NCBI RefSeq assembly: GCF_900108085.1
Contig: NZ_FNVR01000003.1
Span: 264,213-328,212 of the forward strand
DNA length: 64,000 nt
Direction: 5' to 3'
Source of the DNA: Algoriphagus boritolerans DSM 17298 = JCM 18970
Lineage (GTDB): Bacteria; Bacteroidota; Bacteroidia; Cytophagales; Cyclobacteriaceae
Shown: piece after piece, positions 56,105-63,895 of the stretch
Layout: the number at the start of each line of letters is the position of its first letter
Position numbering within the stretch: position 1 is the stretch's first letter
Translations under genes and position numbers: made by a program
Notes under the pieces: model-generated
The model's database searches: none
What the model was told of the DNA's origin: nothing
The model's input: only the letters and a program-made list of their open reading frames with translations

Positions 56105-56326
56105 ATGGATTCAAATGAGTAAAAAATTAAGGTCTTATTGCTGACATGATAAATAATGAATATCGAAAAGACGGAATTTTAGAATTTTTAGCTCTTACCT
56201 ATTGATTATGATTTTTTGAGTAAAATTTAGTGAGGTCCGGATTAACCTTTCATTTTATATTCATTTTTAATCCTCTGCTATTGGCTTCTTTTTTGCCTAC
56301 CTTCCACCTGAAAAACTAATTAAATC

Positions 56327-57280
56327 GTGGCTAAACAAGGATTCAAGATAAAGCACCTTCCCAAGTTACTGAAGGAAACATTTACGCTTTGGAATCTGAA
56401 CAATCCCTGGAGGTTAGGCGCAGTGGTCGCTTATTATGCCGTGCTGTCATTGCCAGGCTTTTTAATCGTGGTGATCAACTCTGTGGGGGCATTTTGGGGA
56501 AGGGAGATTGTACAGGGTGAAATCACCCAACAAATCTCAGATGCCATTGGCCCTGACGCTGCCAAATCTGTAGTGGAGATTATTGAGAATTCCAGAAATA
56601 GTGACAAGAATCTTTTCGCCACGATCATGGGCATAGTTATCCTGATTTTTGGGGCGACCGGCGTTTTTTATCAGCTGCAGATCTCCATGAATGAAATCTG
56701 GAGTGTCAAAGTGGATCCCAAGGCAGGGATTTGGAAGGTGATCAAAGACCGGGCATTGAGTTTGGGCTTTGTGATGGTCATTTCCTTTTTGTTGATCGTC
56801 AGTTTTGTGGCCTCTACCGCATTGACGGTTTTGAGTGGTTTTCTGTCCCGGCTTTGGGAACCCGGATTGGTTTATATCGCCCAAATCTTTGAGTTTGGAC
56901 TTTCCACAGTGGTTTTAGGTTTACTGTTTGTACTGATTTTCCGCTTTATGCCGGATATGAAAATCAAGTGGAGTTCGGTCTGGCTGGGTGGTTTTATGAC
57001 CTCCATTCTATTCAATTTGGGGAAAATATTGCTGAGTTTTTACTTTGGCGCAGCCAACCCCAATTCAGCCTATGGAGCTGCAGGTTCCGTCGTGTTGATT
57101 TTGTTGTGGGTGTCTTATTCCTGTCTGATTTTGTTCTTTGGAGCCGCGTTTACCCGGATTTACACTGAAAAATATGAAGCAGAAATCCACCCTCAGGATT
57201 TTGCAATGAAGGTAGAAACAGAAGAGGTGATCGTCGAAAAAGGTGCTAACAATCCTCCGGAGGAAGAAGAGAAGAAGTAG
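56327..57280 (+). CDS. YihY/BrkB-family inner-membrane protein
   Basis: The product has 317 residues beginning at GTG 56327; no ATG is near. Six hydrophobic segments follow the YihY pattern: LGAVVAYYAVLSLPGFLIVV (helix 1), MGIVILIFGATGVFYQLQIS, MVISFLLIVSFVASTALTVL, and SAYGAAGSVVLILLWVSYSC (helix 5-6, with conserved YGAAGS). The C-terminus is acidic and cytosolic (NNPPEEEEKK). The family was once called ribonuclease BN in error; its function is unclear. It stops with TAG. Confidence 0.88.
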   Translation: MAKQGFKIKHLPKLLKETFTLWNLNNPWRLGAVVAYYAVLSLPGFLIVVINSVGAFWGREIVQGEITQQISDAIGPDAAKSVVEIIENSRNSDKNLFATIMGIVILIFGATGVFYQLQISMNEIWSVKVDPKAGIWKVIKDRALSLGFVMVISFLLIVSFVASTALTVLSGFLSRLWEPGLVYIAQIFEFGLSTVVLGLLFVLIFRFMPDMKIKWSSVWLGGFMTSILFNLGKILLSFYFGAANPNSAYGAAGSVVLILLWVSYSCLILFFGAAFTRIYTEKYEAEIHPQDFAMKVETEEVIVEKGANNPPEEEEKK

Positions 57281-57567
57281 GCTGCTGGCAGACCGAGGTC
57301 CGATGTGGGATGGCTGATCCGTCACTGCGTGCGGAGGCACGAAGCGAAGCAGTCTTTTTCCTTAGGAGTTGGAGACCGAAGCACCACCTGAACCTATTTC
57401 TCGTCCCGTCGTCTTGACTAGGGTCTGGACTATAGTCTATGGACTATAATCCAAGGTCTATAAGACTATCGATAATCCTCCAAGGTCTGGAATCCAATTT
57501 TTTACACTTTCGGTAATCAAAAAGTCTCAGGCTTGAGTTAGTTTCAAATCTTTTAGAAGCTACTCCC
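57281..57567. other. Non-coding interval with short palindromes
   Basis: These 287 bases hold GACTATAGTC-like and GGTCTATA/TATAGACC-like inverted words around 57417-57490, with three AAGGTCT repeats. Upstream, GCGTGCGGAGGCACGAAGCG (about 57329) can fold. No gene is seen. Confidence 0.4.
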
Positions 57568-59271
57568 ATGCGAAACACGAAAGCACTCTTATTCTTACTC
57601 ACAGGAATCCTCCTTCCCCTACTCTCCTTTTCTCAGGACCGGGTCACCGGAAAAACCTTCACCACCCGATCCGAAGTCTTGGCTCAAAATGGAATGGCTG
57701 CCACCGCCCAACCGCTTGCCACGCAGGTTGCTCTGGATATTCTGAAAAAAGGCGGATCGGCCATGGATGCCGCCATTGCTGCCAATGCGATGCTGGGCTT
57801 GGTAGAACCCAATGCCTGTGGAATCGGAGGCGATGTATTTGCCATCATTTGGGATGCAAAGACCAAGAAACTCCATGGCTTCAACGGAAGCGGCCGTGCT
57901 CCTGAACTCCTGACGATGGAGGTTTTCAGGGAAAAAGGAATGAAAAATGTGCCACTTCTCGGTCCTTTGCCTATCTCTGTTCCGGGTTGCGTAGATGGTT
58001 GGTTTGAGATGCACAAGCGCTTCGGAAAGCTCTCCATGCAGGAGATCCTCCAGCCTTCCATTGATTACGGAAACAATGGCTTTCCAGTCACCGAAGTGAT
58101 TGCCTGGCAGATGAACGGGAAGGTGGAAGAGATGCAGGATATTCCCGGTTTCCGAAAAACCTACATGCCTAACGGCAAGGCCACTCCAAAAAAAGGAGAA
58201 GTCTTCAAAAATCCCAACTTGGCCAGAACCTACTCCCTGATCGCCAAAGAAGGCCGTTCCGCTTTTTACGAAGGGGAAATCGCCCGGACGATCGATCGAT
58301 TTATGAAGGAAAATGAGGGGTACCTCCGCTACGAAGACCTGCAAAAGCACAATTCGGAGTGGATAGATCCTGTCAGCACCAATTACCGGGGCTATGATGT
58401 ATGGGAACTTCCGCCTAATGGACAAGGCATTGCCGTCCTTCAGATGCTCAACATCCTCGAAGGCTATGATATCAGGTCCATGGGCTTTGGAAGTGCGGAA
58501 TACCTGCATGTGCTGACCGAAGCCAAGAAACTCGCTTTCGAAGATCGGGCAAAGTTCTATGCCGATCCGGCCTTCAATGAAATCCCCGTCGATCTCCTGA
58601 TCTCCAAAGCCTACGCCGCCGAGCGCCGCAAGCTGATCGATCTCAATCAAGCAGCCGACTCCTACCCTGCGGGAGAAATCGAGAAAGGCAATACCACTTA
58701 CCTGACCGTGGCGGACAAAGACGGCAACATGGTTTCCTTTATTCAGAGCATTTACGACGAGTTTGGGTCGGGCATGGTGCCGGATGGACTGGGTTTCGTC
58801 CTGCAAAACCGCGGTCAACAGTTCAATGTCCAAGATTCAAACCATTGGAATTCCCTGGCCAAGGGCAAAAGACCATTTCACACGATCATTCCGGCATTTA
58901 TCACCAAGGATGGAGATCCTTGGCTAAGCTTTGGCCTGATGGGTGGATCGGTGCAGCCCCAGGGACATACCCAGATTGTGGTCAATCTGATCGATTTTGG
59001 CATGAACTTCCAGGAAGCAGGCGATGCTCCCCGAATGCGACATAACGGTTCGTCCGAACCTACCGGGTCCAAAATGACCAATGGAGGGTCCCTCAATCTG
59101 GAAAGTGGATTTTCCTATGAGGTCATCCGCCAACTCAAGGAAAAGGGCCATCGGGTAGAGTATAGCGTTGGGCCTTATGGAGGCTACCAAGCGATCTTTT
59201 ATGACAAAGTCCGGAAAGTCTATATCGGCGCCTCGGAGTCCAGAAAAGACGGACAGGCAGCGGGGTATTAA
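57568..59271 (+). CDS. ggt: Gamma-glutamyltransferase
   Basis: The product has 567 residues. The signal peptide (LLFLLTGILLPLLSFSQ) is followed by AATAQPLATQVALDILKKGGSAMDAAIAAN and GIGGDVFAIIWD of the large subunit. KGNTTYLTVADKDGNMVSF contains the autocleavage/catalytic threonine, about T376. The small subunit shows NDGLGFVLQ-like PDGLGFVLQNRGQQFN and FGLMGGSVQPQGHTQIVVNL. The enzyme cleaves the gamma-glutamyl bond of glutathione and transfers it to water or amino acids in the periplasm. It is monocistronic. Confidence 0.95.
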   Translation: MRNTKALLFLLTGILLPLLSFSQDRVTGKTFTTRSEVLAQNGMAATAQPLATQVALDILKKGGSAMDAAIAANAMLGLVEPNACGIGGDVFAIIWDAKTKKLHGFNGSGRAPELLTMEVFREKGMKNVPLLGPLPISVPGCVDGWFEMHKRFGKLSMQEILQPSIDYGNNGFPVTEVIAWQMNGKVEEMQDIPGFRKTYMPNGKATPKKGEVFKNPNLARTYSLIAKEGRSAFYEGEIARTIDRFMKENEGYLRYEDLQKHNSEWIDPVSTNYRGYDVWELPPNGQGIAVLQMLNILEGYDIRSMGFGSAEYLHVLTEAKKLAFEDRAKFYADPAFNEIPVDLLISKAYAAERRKLIDLNQAADSYPAGEIEKGNTTYLTVADKDGNMVSFIQSIYDEFGSGMVPDGLGFVLQNRGQQFNVQDSNHWNSLAKGKRPFHTIIPAFITKDGDPWLSFGLMGGSVQPQGHTQIVVNLIDFGMNFQEAGDAPRMRHNGSSEPTGSKMTNGGSLNLESGFSYEVIRQLKEKGHRVEYSVGPYGGYQAIFYDKVRKVYIGASESRKDGQAAGY

Positions 59272-59274
59272 GAG

Positions 59275-59333
59275 TTGGGCTAAAGCCCGGATAGTTTCCT
59301 GCTTAATCCGAAGAATGGGCTAAAGCCACATTC
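59275..59333 (+). repeat. REP-like element with two GGGCTAAAGCC cores, copy B
   Basis: TTGGGCTAAAGCCCGG is followed by GAATGGGCTAAAGCCACATTCC. It matches copy A at 48491-48548 in order, spacing and core sequence. It starts four bases after the gamma-glutamyltransferase stop and may end that transcript. Confidence 0.75.
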
Positions 59334-59740
59334 CACTTCAAATGAATAACCAGGTCTCCTTCAATTTTGCAATATAGAGGTTTTATCTCTGGATTTTAAA
59401 TCAGATGGAGCGCAAGCTATTACAACCTATTGATTTCAAAAAGGGACAATCTTCGACTCATTCATCACCGGATGGGCCAGTCAAATTCCTAATCCATAGA
59501 AATTAAATTTATAGCCCTGTGCTGGCGATTTCCAACAAAAATATGGTCTCACCACTTGATCAAATCACCGAATTGCTTAATTTGACAACGGAAACAGCCA
59601 AAAATCCACTCCGCACATAACGGATATACACGACACTGGGAAGGGGAGTTAGATTTATTGGGATGTTGGGTGCAAGCCTAAAAGACGACACTACCGACAA
59701 TTAACGAACAGTAAAACGACAGACAAAATGCCAACCCTTC
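59334..59740. other. Left flank of the restriction-modification cassette
   Basis: There is no intact gene. A short frame at 59543-59620 (MVSPLDQITELLNLTTETAK...) looks like the first 25 codons of a truncated gene. From 59620 on, composition changes to an A/C-rich, T-poor linker with repeated ACGACA words (59681, 59715 region), which resembles the linker on the right side of the cassette. Confidence 0.4.
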
Positions 59741-59805
59741 GCAAAATAAAAAGAGCTGCAAGCCAGCGCACGAGCCGACACGAATTGCAGCACATTTTAT
59801 TTTGC
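59741..59805. repeat. Left imperfect hairpin flanking the RM cassette
   Basis: GCAAAATAAAA (59741-59751) pairs with TTTTATTTTGC (59795-59805). After a 3x3 internal loop (AGA opposite ACA), GCTGCAA (59755-59761) pairs with TTGCAGC (59785-59791). The 23-base loop contains GCCAGCGCACGAGCC. A counterpart lies at 63549-63609. Confidence 0.75.
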
Positions 59806-59865
59806 CCAACCGCACCCAAGCCCAGCCACCACCCTAATAAGTAGTTGACAAGTTTTTGCTAAACA

Positions 59866-59911
59866 TTTTGGCTCTCAACAGAGATATTGCTACTTTTGAC
59901 AAAATTGTCAA
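59866..59911 (+). promoter_or_regulatory. Promoter and operator of the RM controller gene
   Basis: TACTTTTG (59891-59898) is a perfect -7 element, and TTTTG (59866-59870) a good -33 element with 20 bases between. TTGACAA (59896-59902), AA, TTGTCAA (59905-59911) is a perfect inverted repeat that overlaps the -7 element and predicted start of transcription. An extra half-site TTGACAA is at 59845-59851. This fits autoregulation by the Xre controller encoded 19 bases on. Confidence 0.72.
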
Positions 59912-59929
59912 GGCGAAACATTCAAGATT

Positions 59930-60256
59930 ATGAAAGAAACTTTTGGAGAATACATCCACAATTTGAGAGTTGAGCACGGTTTGACTTTGACTAAGCTTGC
60001 GGCTTCTCTTGATATAGACCAATCGACACTTTCTAAAATTGAAAATCAGAAACGCAGTATACCTGAAGAAATACTTCCAAAACTTGCAAAGATTTTCAAA
60101 TTGGACATCAAGAAACTTGAAAACGAATTTTACAGCGAAAAAATTGCAGAAATGATTTATCGAGTTCCGAACTCAGCCGAACTATTGACACTTGCCGAAG
60201 AAAAAGCTAAGTATTATAGAACTAAAAAGGTGGAACAAGGAAAAATAAAGTTTTAA
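59930..60256 (+). CDS. Xre-family controller protein of the RM system
   Basis: The product has 108 residues. The helix-turn-helix covers about residues 8-62 (LTLTKLAASLDIDQSTLSKI, then ENQKRSIPEEILPKLAKIF), followed by a short helical tail (SAELLTLAEEKAKYYRTKKV). C-proteins of type II RM systems delay nuclease expression by binding next to their own promoter; the 16-base palindrome just upstream is a likely site. The gene ends two bases before the C5 methyltransferase start, so it heads a four-gene operon. Confidence 0.83.
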   Translation: MKETFGEYIHNLRVEHGLTLTKLAASLDIDQSTLSKIENQKRSIPEEILPKLAKIFKLDIKKLENEFYSEKIAEMIYRVPNSAELLTLAEEKAKYYRTKKVEQGKIKF

Positions 60257-60258
60257 CT

Positions 60259-61314
60259 ATGATAGGAGCATCATTATTTTCAAGTGCAGGCATAGCTGAA
60301 ACTTACTTAAATGAAGTAGGAATAGAGATTGTTGCAGCCAATGAATTAATACAAGAAAGAGCAAATCTTTACCAAGCATTATATCCGACATCTAAAATGA
60401 TTACCGGAAATATTTTAGATGAAACCGTGTTTAAAACCATTGTCAAAAGCACCCCGAAAAAATTAGATTTTCTTATTGCTTCACCTCCTTGTCAAGGAAT
60501 GAGTGTTGCAGGAAAAAATCGAAATACGGAGCAAATGCTCAATGACGAGAGAAATTACCTTGTTTTTAAAATAATTGATTTTATAAAATTAAAATCTCCT
60601 GATTTTGTATTAATTGAAAATGTCCCAACATTTTTCAAGCTTCTTTTACCATACAAAAGTGAATTTTTAAAGGTCATAGATATTTTAAACGATTTATTTG
60701 GAGAAGAATATAATATTGAAGCAAATGTTTATGATGCAGCTGAATTTGGTGTTGCTCAAAGACGAACAAGAGCAATTATAAAATTGTATCGAAAAGGTAA
60801 AAAATGGGGACAACCAAAAAAATCTGAAAAGCAAATAACCGTAGAAGATAAAATTGGTTTTTTGCCAAGTATTGAAGCAGGGCAAAAATCAAAAATCAAA
60901 TGGCATTTTGCTAGAAAACATTCTGAAAGCCATATTGAATGGATGAAGCATACTCCAACTGGTCAAACTGCTTTTGATAACCCCAATTTTTTCCCAGTTA
61001 AAGCTAATGGAGAAAAGATTAAAAGCTACAATACAACTTACAGACGAATTAAATGGGATGAACCCGCACCAACAATTACTATGAGAAATGATGCAATTAG
61101 CTCTCAATTAAATGTTCATCCAGGAAGAAAACTGAAAAATGGAATTTATTCAGATGCAAGGGTCTTGACTCCATTAGAATTAATGTTGCTATCATCATTG
61201 CCTCAAGATTGGAATATTCCAGATAAAACCCCTGAATTATTAATCAGAAAATGTATTGGAGAATGTATTCCACCTTTACTAATTAAAAATATCGTTGCTC
61301 AAATAAATCAATAA
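60259..61314 (+). CDS. C5-cytosine DNA methyltransferase
   Basis: The product has 351 residues. Motif I is SLFSSAGIAET, motif IV is ASPPCQGMS with catalytic C78, motif VI is LIENVP (E120-N121-V122), motif VIII is AQRRTRA (Q167-R168-R169), and a target-recognition stretch follows before PAPTITMRNDA and LTPLELMLLSSLPQDW (motifs IX-X). It transfers methyl from SAM to C5 of cytosine. It is the second gene of the RM operon and is followed after one base by the nuclease gene. AT-rich codon use sets it apart from the housekeeping genes. Confidence 0.95.
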   Translation: MIGASLFSSAGIAETYLNEVGIEIVAANELIQERANLYQALYPTSKMITGNILDETVFKTIVKSTPKKLDFLIASPPCQGMSVAGKNRNTEQMLNDERNYLVFKIIDFIKLKSPDFVLIENVPTFFKLLLPYKSEFLKVIDILNDLFGEEYNIEANVYDAAEFGVAQRRTRAIIKLYRKGKKWGQPKKSEKQITVEDKIGFLPSIEAGQKSKIKWHFARKHSESHIEWMKHTPTGQTAFDNPNFFPVKANGEKIKSYNTTYRRIKWDEPAPTITMRNDAISSQLNVHPGRKLKNGIYSDARVLTPLELMLLSSLPQDWNIPDKTPELLIRKCIGECIPPLLIKNIVAQINQ

Positions 61315-61315
61315 A

Positions 61316-62764
61316 ATGACTTTAAGAATAGATAGTAAGAAATGGATTTTGTACAGACACACAAGGGATTTTGATAAACTTTGTGTTGTCGCTGAATTTT
61401 TAAAGTCGTACACAAAAACAGGAATTTCAACAGACGAGAAAACGCAATTAAATTTAAAGTTGCGTGAATTAGGATTGTACAACGAGAGAAATCCTGAATT
61501 GCCGCTTGATGCAATTAATCACAAAATCAATCAACTTTCGTATTATATGTTTGGCTACCAAGCGAAAGTTGGAGGACAGGACAGATTTTTATTCAGTCCG
61601 CTCGGTAATTTATTTTTAAAACACGTTGAAGACAAAGAAAAAACAGCGAAAATTTTTCTCACAATGCTTTGGGCTGTTCAATATCAGCACCCACATAGCG
61701 GAACAGCCAACGATTTTCAACTGTATCCTTTTCGTTTGATTTACAAACTACTTTCCGAACCCAAACTTTCCAATAAACTTTATGCTTTTGAAGTTGCATA
61801 TTCCGTTGTTTTCCTACAAGAAGCAACTAAGGATACTTATAAAGAATTAGTTAATGAATTATTGGACTTACGAAAACTTTCAGATAAAGAACTTGAAAAG
61901 AAATTCCAAGAAAACAAGCACGCCTTTGTAAACTCTGCTTACGAATGGGACTATTACGTTTCGAGTTTGTTTGAAAGTGCAGGAGTTTTGAATAAACAAG
62001 ATGGTATTGTTATTACCAAACTGCAACACGGAACAACAAATACATTTAGAAAAATTACGAGAAACGAAGTTTCTATTCCTGATAATCTAAAATCATTGGT
62101 AGAACAACTACAAAACGAATATTCGTTTTTAGAAAAACCATTATTACTCAATGACCCTGAACGTCTGAAATTAGACGTTATCAAAGAAATTTACAGTTTT
62201 TATCCAAAAACACTTCTGGTTGAAATTGGCGAAGCTATTGATGACTTTAAATTTGAATTATTAAATCTTCCAAAACTCATTGAACAATACGCTAACAATA
62301 ACGAAGGAGCAGAAGCATATCTTTTTGAAGATGCTTTGGCAGACGGTTTCAATATGTTCCACAATGTAGAAGCACAAAAAATCAGTGGAGCAGGAAACAC
62401 AGATTTGGAATGTTTGTACATTCCAAGAAAGAAGAAATTTACCGTTGAAGCCAAATCAACTAAAAACAAACTTTCTAGCGTAAACGCAGGACGATTAGCA
62501 GGACACAGAGAAAAAATTGGTGGTGCTTACACAATAGTTGTTACGCCAAGATACGTTCCAGCGGTACTTCAAGATATTCGTACAAGTCCAATTGTGATAA
62601 TACGTGCAAATACTTTTTCTGAATATCTATACAACTGTATTGACAATGATGTAAGAGAAATTGACTACGAAGATTTTGACAGCATTATTGTCAATAATCT
62701 AGGAAAAGACATCAGTAAAAACATTTCAGACTTGACTATTTCAAGGTTCGCAACTTCAAAATAA
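61316..62764 (+). CDS. Putative restriction endonuclease, PD-(D/E)xK type
   Basis: The product has 482 residues. The C-terminal part contains SGAGNTDLECLYIP with D363, then KKFTVEAKST with E378-x-K380, the D-x(n)-E-x-K arrangement of PD-(D/E)xK nucleases. A strand (GGAYTIVVTPRYVPAVL) follows. The first 330 residues are helix-rich, begin KKWILYRHTRDFDKLCVV, and probably hold the DNA-recognition part. The layout recalls AlwI-like type IIS enzymes, a guess only. Its place between two methyltransferases is the main support for a restriction role. Confidence 0.75.
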   Translation: MTLRIDSKKWILYRHTRDFDKLCVVAEFLKSYTKTGISTDEKTQLNLKLRELGLYNERNPELPLDAINHKINQLSYYMFGYQAKVGGQDRFLFSPLGNLFLKHVEDKEKTAKIFLTMLWAVQYQHPHSGTANDFQLYPFRLIYKLLSEPKLSNKLYAFEVAYSVVFLQEATKDTYKELVNELLDLRKLSDKELEKKFQENKHAFVNSAYEWDYYVSSLFESAGVLNKQDGIVITKLQHGTTNTFRKITRNEVSIPDNLKSLVEQLQNEYSFLEKPLLLNDPERLKLDVIKEIYSFYPKTLLVEIGEAIDDFKFELLNLPKLIEQYANNNEGAEAYLFEDALADGFNMFHNVEAQKISGAGNTDLECLYIPRKKKFTVEAKSTKNKLSSVNAGRLAGHREKIGGAYTIVVTPRYVPAVLQDIRTSPIVIIRANTFSEYLYNCIDNDVREIDYEDFDSIIVNNLGKDISKNISDLTISRFATSK

Positions 62765-62771
62765 ACTTGCT

Positions 62772-63533
62772 ATGATTACAATTACAAGAGAAAACAATAT
62801 GGAATTAATGGCAAGGTATCCCGACAATTATTTTGACCTTGCAATAGTTGACCCACCTTATGGAATATTAAATAAAACAAAACGAGGTGGTGACTATAAA
62901 TTCAATATGGATGAATATAGTCAATGGGATGTAAAACCCAATGACGATTATTTCAATGAGTTATTTCGTGTTTCAAAAAATCAAATTATTTGGGGCGGAA
63001 ACTACTTTGGGCAACTATGGACAAGAAGTGAATACAACAAAGGCTTTATCATTTGGGACAAAAAACAACCAGAAACACTAAATAATTTTTCAATGGCTGA
63101 AATGGCTTGGAGTTCATTAGACAAGCCTTCAAAAATTTTTGAATTTAGCGTAAGAAAAAACAGAAATAAAATTCATCCGACACAAAAACCTGTTGAACTC
63201 TACGAATGGCTTTTGAAGATGTACGCTAAACAGGGTGACAAAATTTTAGACACGCATTTGGGTAGCGGAACTATTGCTATTGCTTGCTACAAAGCAGGTT
63301 TGAGTTTAACCGCTTGTGAAATCAGCGAAACATATTATTCAAGTGCGTTAGAAAAAATTAAAGAAGCTGTACCTGAAAGTGCAATTCACACAAATGATGC
63401 AGATGCTTTTTCTTTAACATTTCCCGAACAAAAAACATCTAAAAACGGACTTCATAAATTGTATAAAGAACACGTTGAACAACTTAGATTATTTAAAGAA
63501 AGTAGAGCAAAATATTATTTAGAAACACGTTAA
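62772..63533 (+). CDS. DPPY-type DNA methyltransferase (N6-adenine or N4-cytosine)
   Basis: The product has 253 residues. AIVDPPYGILNKTKRGGDYK holds catalytic motif IV (D27-PPY) at the N-terminus; the SAM-binding motif comes later as KILDTHLGSGTIAIACYKAG with LTACEIS. This order is the beta class. A central region (residues 35-140) would serve recognition. DPPY favours N6-adenine, but N4-cytosine cannot be excluded. A second methyltransferase next to a C5 enzyme suggests an asymmetric site with each strand protected by its own enzyme. It is the last gene of the operon, seven bases after the nuclease. Confidence 0.9.
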   Translation: MITITRENNMELMARYPDNYFDLAIVDPPYGILNKTKRGGDYKFNMDEYSQWDVKPNDDYFNELFRVSKNQIIWGGNYFGQLWTRSEYNKGFIIWDKKQPETLNNFSMAEMAWSSLDKPSKIFEFSVRKNRNKIHPTQKPVELYEWLLKMYAKQGDKILDTHLGSGTIAIACYKAGLSLTACEISETYYSSALEKIKEAVPESAIHTNDADAFSLTFPEQKTSKNGLHKLYKEHVEQLRLFKESRAKYYLETR

Positions 63534-63548
63534 AACACCAACGCATTT

Positions 63549-63609
63549 GGTGGCACATTTGCAAAACCACACAAGCCACGCTAAAGCCAAGTTTTGCAAA
63601 AGAGCCACC
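63549..63609. repeat. Right imperfect hairpin flanking the RM cassette
   Basis: GGTGGC (63549-63554) pairs with GCCACC (63604-63609). After a 3x3 internal loop (ACA opposite AGA), TTTGCAAAAC (63558-63567) pairs with GTTTTGCAAA (63591-63600). The 23-base loop contains GCCACGCTAAAGCC, close to the loop of the left hairpin at 59741-59805. It may also terminate the RM operon. Confidence 0.78.
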
Positions 63610-63717
63610 AAGTCAACGCACGACAAACCAAATACTAAATGACTGACAAACAGACGACAATAACAGAAGGGCAGCACACAAAACAACTAGGTTTTCGTTG
63701 CGTGCGAAGCACGAACA
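63610..63717. other. A/C-rich linker right of the RM cassette
   Basis: There is no gene. The linker is rich in ACGACA and GACAAAC words, as on the left side (59670-59735). It ends in a short hairpin, CGTTGCGTGCGAAGCACGAACAA (about 63696-63717). Confidence 0.45.
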
Positions 63718-63813
63718 ATGAAACCGCTGTTGCACGAAACCGGTGAAGTGCTTATGGGGATTGAGTCGGTATTTTTGGAGGTAAATGAGGTGCCCACTAA
63801 GATTAAAAAGTAA
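63718..63813 (+). pseudogene. Short tail of a truncated gene at the right cassette border
   Basis: The frame encodes 31 residues (MKPLLHETGEVLMGIESVFL, then EVNEVPTKIKK) ending at TAA 63811-63813. The E-x-GEVLM stretch resembles the tail of the hsdS remnant at 2055-2201 (REEGEVLM...YKIK). It reads as a protein C-terminus cut off by the cassette. Its start at 63718 is probably not native. Confidence 0.35.
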
Positions 63814-63870
63814 ACCCTACCAGCAGATTCCGTATCGAATCAAAAAAATTAGATCATTCTGAGCCTTTTC

Positions 63871-63895
63871 AGCCCCGTTTTGGAAGGGCTTTTTT
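63871..63895 (+). terminator. Terminator-like hairpin after the right-border remnant
   Basis: AGCCC (63871-63875) pairs with GGGCT (63886-63890), followed by TTTTT. It stands 57 bases past the remnant's stop and may be its original terminator. From 63896 to 64000 I see no gene. Confidence 0.55.

Noticed and set aside
57619..58833. 404-codon minus-strand open frame inside the gamma-glutamyltransferase gene
   Set aside because: Antisense of conserved catalytic sequence; the length comes from codon bias of ggt, with no motif of its own.
59618..63741. Classical integron attC sites at the cassette borders
   Set aside because: I could not find paired RYYYAAC/GTTRRRY core sites at the expected places, and no integrase gene is visible; only the structural resemblance remains.
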